From positions 62,001 to 126,000 of the forward strand of contig JHWR01000004.1 of NCBI GenBank assembly GCA_000687655.1: a stretch of 64,000 nucleotides of DNA. The letters are read 5' to 3'. The notes beneath the pieces were generated by a model. It was given only the letters and a program-made list of their open reading frames with translations, did no database searches and was not told the DNA's origin. The DNA comes from Lachnospiraceae bacterium YSB2008. Lineage in GTDB: Bacteria; Bacillota; Clostridia; Lachnospirales; Lachnospiraceae. The translations under genes and the position numbers were made by a program. Each line of letters opens with the position of its first letter. Position 1 is the first letter of the stretch. Below, piece after piece: positions 58,047-64,000 of the stretch.

Positions 58047-61000
58047 ATGCCTAGAGATGAATTAACAGTATCAGATCAAAAGTTCAAAGAGACTATAGTC
58101 CATTATAACAACACAGTAGACAATCTTCCGGGAAAGGATATGGTCGGTCAGATAAAGGTTCTTTATGGACCAAAGGGTACTATGCCTGCTGACTGGCCTA
58201 ACGCCGATGAATATAATGCTCTGGAAATTCCTGTTCCAAAGGGGCTGGATGAGAATATGGTTACAGCCATAGTGCTCGGCGCTATGATGGATCCAAACAG
58301 ACTTACGGCAGGAAAACTGAGCAACTCTTCTTTAGGCGTAGGCAATGCTGACCCACTGGATTTTAATCAGGAATACTTCCTGTCTAATCTTGCGACAAAG
58401 GGTGAAAAAGGCGGAAGACTCGGTAAATACCCACCTTTGATGGTTGACGCAAGAAGAGCTGCCAAGGAAGCATTGGAACAGTATGCTCAGGGTAACTTTG
58501 AGCCGGCTCAGAAGATGCTTAATACATTTATAGATTTTGGCTTAAAACAGGTACCAAATGTACATTCAGGAAGTACGGACAGAGGAACAGATGCTTCTGC
58601 ACTTAATCCTGAAAAGGCTACACCTATACTTGTTGATGCCGTTATGAACAAACCGCCTTTCTATGCTCAGGGAACACTTTCTGATATTCTTGCCACGAAG
58701 ACAAAGGCTACTTCAAAAATGATGCAGGCAAAAGTGGAGTCCATGAAACAGAAGCAGGAATTCATAGAGGGCTTCAAGAATATGACTCCGGCGGAAAAGG
58801 AAGAACATCTTTTGGACATGATGTTCAATGCTTATTTTTCGTCTACTTCCACGGCTCAAAATGCAAAGAAGGTTAACGATATCAAAAATATCATGAACGA
58901 TATGAATGAAAAGATAGGCATACCGTCAGATATTAAATACACTATTTATCAGGAGCTTTATGAAGACGATCGTTATAAGGAGTTAGATTATCAGTGCAGT
59001 CGTATCTATGATGCAAATCATATAAACGATATTCAGGTTATTGCTGCGGAAGAAGGCGGAAAAGAAAAACTGAAGGAGCTTTACAAAGAGTCTATCAAAA
59101 AGTCAACGGGCTTCAAGAAGCTCATGAAAGCTAAAACAGAAGCTGATGTACTTAAATATATGGTAGATGATGCTGCCAATGTTAATAAGGGACTTGAACG
59201 TTTCAAAAGTGTTAAGCTTCCTGATGTATCAAGTGATCTCAATAATAAATATTCTAATATTCTGGAAAAAGGCAAAAAGAATATGAGACTCAGGATGGAG
59301 GAGATTGCAAACGAGTATCTTCCTGATCAGTTTCCTGACTATTCATTTCAAATTGCTGAACCCGGTACTATGTCTCATAATGCTGAGCTTATCGAGGAAA
59401 TGTATAATGACGTAAAAGGCGTGACAAGCAAGGTCAGAGGAAGCAGTGATAACTTCAACAATATGAAGGACGCTCTTAAGGAACTCAGAAATCATGCCAG
59501 GATAATGGCAAAGAAGGATAAAGCCGGTGAGGTACCTTCTCTTCCGGATCTTGTAAAATATGAAAAGCTTGCAAGTGAAGTAGACAGGCTTGGTTTATTA
59601 TATCTCCAGAAAAAGACCAAAATCAATTCTGATTATGCACAGAGCCGTGTGGATGAGGTAAAGGATGTAAGGAGAAAGCTGAATGTAAATCTTCAGTCTT
59701 TCAGAAAACAGATAGAGTATCAGAAGAAGCTGGAAATTGAAAGTCTGGGTCTGACCGGCTTCATTGATGGTCAAAAAAGGAGACAGCGACTGAACCCTCA
59801 GGCAAATGATGATATTAAGCAAACATTCTACGGAAATAAATACAGATATGAAGGCAGCATTGAAGGTGTTATAGACTTCACTCTTTTCAGATCTGCAGCT
59901 TACACTATGACTACACTCGCTCTTGCGGCGACAGGTAAATATACGATTCATCAGCTTACTGACCCGGATGAGATAAAGGAAGCAAAGGCTGAAATGTTTG
60001 ATCAGGTTCAGCAGCATCTTCGTAATTTCAATGATCCGGAGTCTCAGAGATGGCTCGCTCGTAATATGATACTCGGACATAAGAAAACTGTTGAAATGAC
60101 TGATGAAGTTATGAAGAATATTAACTTCAATGATCCTAATTGGCATGAGAGTCCTGAGTTTATTGAAGTAAGACAGATTGGGCATGTAGGGTTTGACTGC
60201 TATCAGGAGGTAACAAAGATACCTGAGAAGCAGCTTATGTCAGTTGCAAAAGAGATATATCCTAATGTACAGAATGTAGACGATCTTGCAAATAATTATA
60301 TCCAGGCCAAGAATACCAACCTGTATGGATTCGATACAGCTCTTGATTATTTTGAAAAGGGCATAAAAGATATTGTTTCAAAGGAAATGAATGATCCTTT
60401 GCTTAGTCTTCATCCGTTCATTACGGGAGCGTATGATCTTAAGAATATGAAAGATGATATAGCTGCAAAAGCACAGAATGATCCTGATAAGCCTTACTCA
60501 CAGAAGTTTGCAGGTATTGCAGACGGTTTTGCAAATACCGCTGTATCAGGTAGAGCGAGCGAACGATACTTTGCTCCTATGGGCAAAATCTTTCAGGACA
60601 GACCTGATATGCTTAAGGATAACCTGAAGGCTATACAGGATGGATCCTTCTTCGAGGGTATGACAGGTCACTTAGACATGACAGATGAGAATGACCCGAT
60701 TAAGCTTTCACCTGCATTCAAGAATAAGCTTACTGAGCTTAGAGCTGAACAGTTCAGAAGAAATTACAGTGATGCGGAGAAGAATCTGAATAATAAGAAA
60801 TATACTAACAAAGAGGAGTACTACAGGGATGCTGCATTCCTTATGGTCGGCAAAATATATGAGCAGACTCATAAGCTTCCGTTTGATTTCGAAGAAAATA
60901 AAACCATGCAGCTGAATGACTATGCCGAGAAACAGGCGCAAGACCCGAATTTCAGAGCTTCACTCAAGAGTACAGTAGAACCGAAGAAGCTTATGCAGCC

Positions 61001-61184
61001 GAAGGATGTTCTCAGGTTCTATAATAATCCTCAGAATATTACCAAAATGGTAAATGATATCAATAAGAAGAAAGAGGAGCTGAAGAATCAGAATCAGAAG
61101 AATAAGAATACGAATCTTAATGCGAACAATAATAACAAAAATAAAAACGACAATGCCAATAAAGGCATGAAAAATAAAAAGTGA
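58047..61184 (+). CDS. Unrecognised 1045-residue helical protein
   Basis: I do not recognise this protein. It is long, charged and predicted by eye to be mostly helical. It has no signal sequence and only one weakly hydrophobic stretch near residues 610-630 (FRSAAYTMTTLALAATG). The last 45 residues are a low-complexity Asn/Lys tail (KNKNTNLNANNNNKNKN). No ATPase, nuclease, protease or repeat motif was seen. A GGAG site lies about 10 bp before the ATG. Its stop codon abuts the start of the membrane sensor gene with no gap, so the two are coupled. The 184-bp gap before it holds no clear promoter or hairpin. Confidence 0.85.
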   Translation: MPRDELTVSDQKFKETIVHYNNTVDNLPGKDMVGQIKVLYGPKGTMPADWPNADEYNALEIPVPKGLDENMVTAIVLGAMMDPNRLTAGKLSNSSLGVGNADPLDFNQEYFLSNLATKGEKGGRLGKYPPLMVDARRAAKEALEQYAQGNFEPAQKMLNTFIDFGLKQVPNVHSGSTDRGTDASALNPEKATPILVDAVMNKPPFYAQGTLSDILATKTKATSKMMQAKVESMKQKQEFIEGFKNMTPAEKEEHLLDMMFNAYFSSTSTAQNAKKVNDIKNIMNDMNEKIGIPSDIKYTIYQELYEDDRYKELDYQCSRIYDANHINDIQVIAAEEGGKEKLKELYKESIKKSTGFKKLMKAKTEADVLKYMVDDAANVNKGLERFKSVKLPDVSSDLNNKYSNILEKGKKNMRLRMEEIANEYLPDQFPDYSFQIAEPGTMSHNAELIEEMYNDVKGVTSKVRGSSDNFNNMKDALKELRNHARIMAKKDKAGEVPSLPDLVKYEKLASEVDRLGLLYLQKKTKINSDYAQSRVDEVKDVRRKLNVNLQSFRKQIEYQKKLEIESLGLTGFIDGQKRRQRLNPQANDDIKQTFYGNKYRYEGSIEGVIDFTLFRSAAYTMTTLALAATGKYTIHQLTDPDEIKEAKAEMFDQVQQHLRNFNDPESQRWLARNMILGHKKTVEMTDEVMKNINFNDPNWHESPEFIEVRQIGHVGFDCYQEVTKIPEKQLMSVAKEIYPNVQNVDDLANNYIQAKNTNLYGFDTALDYFEKGIKDIVSKEMNDPLLSLHPFITGAYDLKNMKDDIAAKAQNDPDKPYSQKFAGIADGFANTAVSGRASERYFAPMGKIFQDRPDMLKDNLKAIQDGSFFEGMTGHLDMTDENDPIKLSPAFKNKLTELRAEQFRRNYSDAEKNLNNKKYTNKEEYYRDAAFLMVGKIYEQTHKLPFDFEENKTMQLNDYAEKQAQDPNFRASLKSTVEPKKLMQPKDVLRFYNNPQNITKMVNDINKKKEELKNQNQKNKNTNLNANNNNKNKNDNANKGMKNKK

Positions 61185-64000
61185 ATGGATGATAAGAATC
61201 TAAAAAAGCAACTTGCTAAAAAACTGTATTTCGAGATGAATAAATACAGTGTGATTACGATGGCAGTATGTATCCTCCTCAATATAGGAGGATACTTGCT
61301 TTCGTATACTCTGAATCTTCCATATTGGCTTGATAGTGTTGGAACTATGGCTGCTTCTGTGCAGTTCGGTCCTTTGGCCGGATCTGTTGTGGCTGTGGTT
61401 TCAACTTATTTTTTGTCCATTTTTACATCTTATGAGACAATTGATATCGTCATAGCAACTGTCATTGCCATTATGATCGGCTTCTTCTTTACAAGAGACA
61501 GAAGAGATGACATGCTTGGCATGGTATCTCTGGCGATTCTGACGGGTATTCTGGCTGCGATTATTGGATCCGTTATAGATTTCTATCTATCAGAGAATAC
61601 AGGCATGGGACATTCCTGGGGTGATGCCATGTATCTTTTTCTTTCCAACTATGTAAGTGGAAGGTTCTTATGCGGTTTTCTCGCAGAAGCCTTTATATAT
61701 GTCCCTGATCTGGTCTTATCGCTTATCATATCGGTATTACTTGTGGACTTTGAGCAGACGAGAATACTTAAAAAGAAGAGGATGAAATGGTCGGATGTCG
61801 GAAGCGGGACCGCAGTTATGATTCTTATTATCGGATTTTCAGTGCTCCTTGGCGGAAACATTACATTTGCCGCGGATTCAACCTACGAGCAGGGCGATAA
61901 TGAATATGACACAGTATTCTATGACAGCTCGGACGGAATACTTGCCTCAGAGATAAATGCTGTCGTTCAGACGGATGACGGATTCATATGGGTCGGAACT
62001 TATTCCGGACTCTATGTCTATGACGGCATAACCTTTGAGAATGCAAATATTGATCCCGGTATCAGAACTGTCATGGAGATGAAGGTTGATTCAGAAGGCT
62101 ATCTCTGGATAGGAACAAATGACAGCGGTGTATTCTGTTACGATCCGAAGACACGTTCTACAAAATCCTACAGTACTGAAAACAGTGAGATGGATGCTGA
62201 TTCCATAAGAACCATAGGAGAGGATTCACTTGGAAATATCTATATTGGAACTGTCCTTTCGGTTACGAAGATTACCCCGTCCGGAAATGTATCGACCTTC
62301 GATGATTGGGACAACATCTCATATGCTCAGAGCTTTGCAGATGTTGGAGAAGGAAGAATGGTTGGTGTAACCAATACCGGAATTCTTTTCATGATCAAGG
62401 ATGATAAGATCATAGATACTGCGACCTTTGACAACGAAGAAGGTGAAGTGTTTCGCTGTGTCGAGTATTCAGGTAATGAACTTCTGGTCGGAACCAGCAC
62501 AAACTGTATTGAGAGATTCAGTATCGAGAACGATACATTTAAAAGAATTGACAGTATCGACACCGGAAGATTTGCGTTCTTTAACTATATTACTTACAGC
62601 GAGGATAATAAGGCTTATTATATCTGCTGTGAAAACGGACTCGGTGCTTTGAATCATAAGACCTATAAGGCTACTGATATGTCAGTTGGCAGCTTCGATG
62701 GCGCAGTAAGTGATGCCTGTGTAGACAGCCAGGGCAATATCTGGTTTGCATCCTCGAAACACGGTATTATGAAGTACAGTGTCACTCCGTTTGAAAATGT
62801 AACGGGCCGGGCAAGTACTAAGTCGAGTGTTGTAAACGCTGTTCTCAAGGATAACGATCTTCTCTATATAGGCAGAGATGACGGGCTGGAGATCATAGAT
62901 ATATCCAAAGAGATAAAGACATCAAATAACATCGCTAAAGAATTCGATGGTGTCCGAATAAGAAGCCTCTATGAAGACAGTAAGGGTAATATCTGGATCA
63001 GTCAATATGGCGGAGAAGGTATCTCATATCTGAATAAGGACGGAGAGATAGTGCATTTTTCCGAAAAGGTTAAGAAGGAGATAGGATCACGTGTCAGGTC
63101 CGCTACAGAGCTTTCGGACGGAAGAATGCTGATAGCCGGAAATGACGGAGTAGTCTTCCTTAAAGACGGAAAAATTGATTGTCATATCAATACCGAAAAT
63201 GGAATGAATAACCAGTACATACTGTCTGTCATGGAAAGAGATGACGGAAGTATACTGGCTGCCTCAGATGGTGACGGAATATACGTGATCAAGGATGATG
63301 AGGTGGTAGGACATATAGGCTCGGAGGAAGGACTCAAATCGGCCGTAGTCCTCAGGATAGTAAAAAGCTCAGGAGGGTATCTCTACATAACAAGTAATGC
63401 TGTTTATCTTGATAACGGCGAAAATATAAAGATGATAGAGAGCTTCCCTTATTCAAATAATTATGATATCCAGATATCTGAAGATAAGACCTGCTGGGTT
63501 ACATCAAGTGCAGGACTTTATGTTGTAAGTGAAGCGGCGCTTCTTTCAGACAGTATAGAAACCTATAAGGTACTTAACAAGAATTGGGGACTTAACACTA
63601 CATTTACAGCCAATTCATGGAATGATATAGACGGAGAGTACCTATATCTCTGCTGTACAGACGGTGTAAGAAGACTTTCGACTGAGGATTATAATGTAGC
63701 AGGAAAAGATTACAACCTTCAGCTTAAGTCCATAGATCTCGGTGATTTCAGTGCTGTAAAGAATAAGGACGGAAAGTGGTACATACCTCCGTATTACGGA
63801 CGTATCATGTTTAATATTGCAGTTAATAATTATTCACTTTCAAATCCGCTCATTCGTTATTATCTCGAGGGGCCGAGACGCTTCTCTGATGATGGAATGA
63901 CGGCATATCAGAGCAATATTACCCCGCTTATATTCACGGACCTTCCTTATGGTGAATATAAGCTCCATATTCAGGTTATCGATGAGAATACAGGCGAGGT
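61185..64000 (+). CDS. Membrane sensor: transporter-like N-terminal domain plus Reg_prop propeller (partial)
   Basis: This frame is open from ATG to the window end (938 complete codons), so the 3' part is missing. Residues 25-205 hold about six hydrophobic helices; LPYWLDSVGTMAASVQFGPLAG resembles the first half of ECF-transporter S components. A further helix near 225-245 is followed by a propeller of Reg_prop repeats (FIWVGTYSGLYVYDG and LWIGTNDSGVFCY) from about residue 250. A Y_Y_Y-like domain starts near residue 880. By analogy with the sensor at 26.5 kb, a kinase or regulatory output should follow. It has no ribosome-binding site of its own and starts directly after the preceding stop. 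Confidence 0.82.
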   Translation, partial: MDDKNLKKQLAKKLYFEMNKYSVITMAVCILLNIGGYLLSYTLNLPYWLDSVGTMAASVQFGPLAGSVVAVVSTYFLSIFTSYETIDIVIATVIAIMIGFFFTRDRRDDMLGMVSLAILTGILAAIIGSVIDFYLSENTGMGHSWGDAMYLFLSNYVSGRFLCGFLAEAFIYVPDLVLSLIISVLLVDFEQTRILKKKRMKWSDVGSGTAVMILIIGFSVLLGGNITFAADSTYEQGDNEYDTVFYDSSDGILASEINAVVQTDDGFIWVGTYSGLYVYDGITFENANIDPGIRTVMEMKVDSEGYLWIGTNDSGVFCYDPKTRSTKSYSTENSEMDADSIRTIGEDSLGNIYIGTVLSVTKITPSGNVSTFDDWDNISYAQSFADVGEGRMVGVTNTGILFMIKDDKIIDTATFDNEEGEVFRCVEYSGNELLVGTSTNCIERFSIENDTFKRIDSIDTGRFAFFNYITYSEDNKAYYICCENGLGALNHKTYKATDMSVGSFDGAVSDACVDSQGNIWFASSKHGIMKYSVTPFENVTGRASTKSSVVNAVLKDNDLLYIGRDDGLEIIDISKEIKTSNNIAKEFDGVRIRSLYEDSKGNIWISQYGGEGISYLNKDGEIVHFSEKVKKEIGSRVRSATELSDGRMLIAGNDGVVFLKDGKIDCHINTENGMNNQYILSVMERDDGSILAASDGDGIYVIKDDEVVGHIGSEEGLKSAVVLRIVKSSGGYLYITSNAVYLDNGENIKMIESFPYSNNYDIQISEDKTCWVTSSAGLYVVSEAALLSDSIETYKVLNKNWGLNTTFTANSWNDIDGEYLYLCCTDGVRRLSTEDYNVAGKDYNLQLKSIDLGDFSAVKNKDGKWYIPPYYGRIMFNIAVNNYSLSNPLIRYYLEGPRRFSDDGMTAYQSNITPLIFTDLPYGEYKLHIQVIDENTGE

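Noticed and set aside
58047-61184. The 1045-residue protein as a phage tail or portal protein
   Set aside because: No other phage-like gene, integrase or compositional break is seen around it, and the sequence shows no phage motif.

Overview
The window looks like chromosomal DNA of a low-to-moderate GC Gram-positive from the class Clostridia, most likely family Lachnospiraceae. This is an inference. It rests on consensus sigma-A promoters with 17-bp spacing, AGGAGG-type ribosome-binding sites, the single-chain clostridial PurL, a DUF2520 (PanG-type) ketopantoate reductase in place of PanE, a DUF5688 protein, SmtB-type metal regulation, and large Reg_prop sensor proteins. Nearly all genes are on the + strand; the exception is one FHA-domain gene at 47.2-48.1 kb. 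I saw no phage, insertion sequence, CRISPR array or rRNA. One tRNA-Gly(GCC) is present.

Layout. 0-3.5 kb: the end of recN, a CheX-like protein with a CheY-like receiver, and two overlapping aspartoacylase-family paralogues, the second apparently a pseudoenzyme. 3.5-7.3 kb: purL. 7.3-10.6 kb: a MoxR / DUF58 / DUF4129-like membrane operon, then an orphan hisC. 11.7-15 kb: a DUF5688 gene, a cold-shock gene and two tandem membrane-anchored SGNH hydrolases. 15-20 kb: a TetR-type regulator, a lone receiver, RarA, a SEC-C protein and a UvrD-like helicase whose first codons overlap a terminator-like hairpin. 20-23.5 kb: a heterodimeric ABC exporter with one degenerate ATP site. 23.6-26.5 kb: an ArgD-like aminotransferase, a large nested inverted repeat and an M18 aminopeptidase. 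26.5-30.8 kb: a 1431-residue hybrid sensor whose phospho-accepting histidine is replaced by Asn.

30.8-35.2 kb is a complete pantothenate-to-4'-phosphopantothenate-type operon (panG, panB, panC, panD, coaBC) behind one promoter and a roughly 100-nt leader, closed by a strong terminator. 35.2-42.4 kb: pyrE, a 49-residue membrane protein, two LtaS/sulfatase-type membrane enzymes, a patatin, birA and tRNA-Gly. 42.5-47.1 kb: guaB, typA and trpS. 47.2-49.1 kb: the convergent FHA gene, a DUF2752 membrane protein and a MESH1-like HD hydrolase. 49.2-51.8 kb: a metal-efflux operon (SmtB-like repressor, free-standing HMA protein, P1B ATPase) with a clear operator over its promoter. 52-58 kb: glpK, gdhA, an HD-GYP protein and a D-2-hydroxyacid dehydrogenase. 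58-64 kb: an unrecognised 1045-residue protein abutting, with no gap, a second Reg_prop sensor with an unusual transporter-like membrane domain; it runs off the window end.

Most of the window is housekeeping metabolism. The least explained parts are the 58-64 kb gene pair, the histidine-less hybrid sensor, the aspartoacylase active/inactive pair, the nested inverted repeat at 24.8 kb, and the leader hairpins in front of typA and at the start of the helicase gene. All calls come from reading the sequence; no database search or folding program was run.
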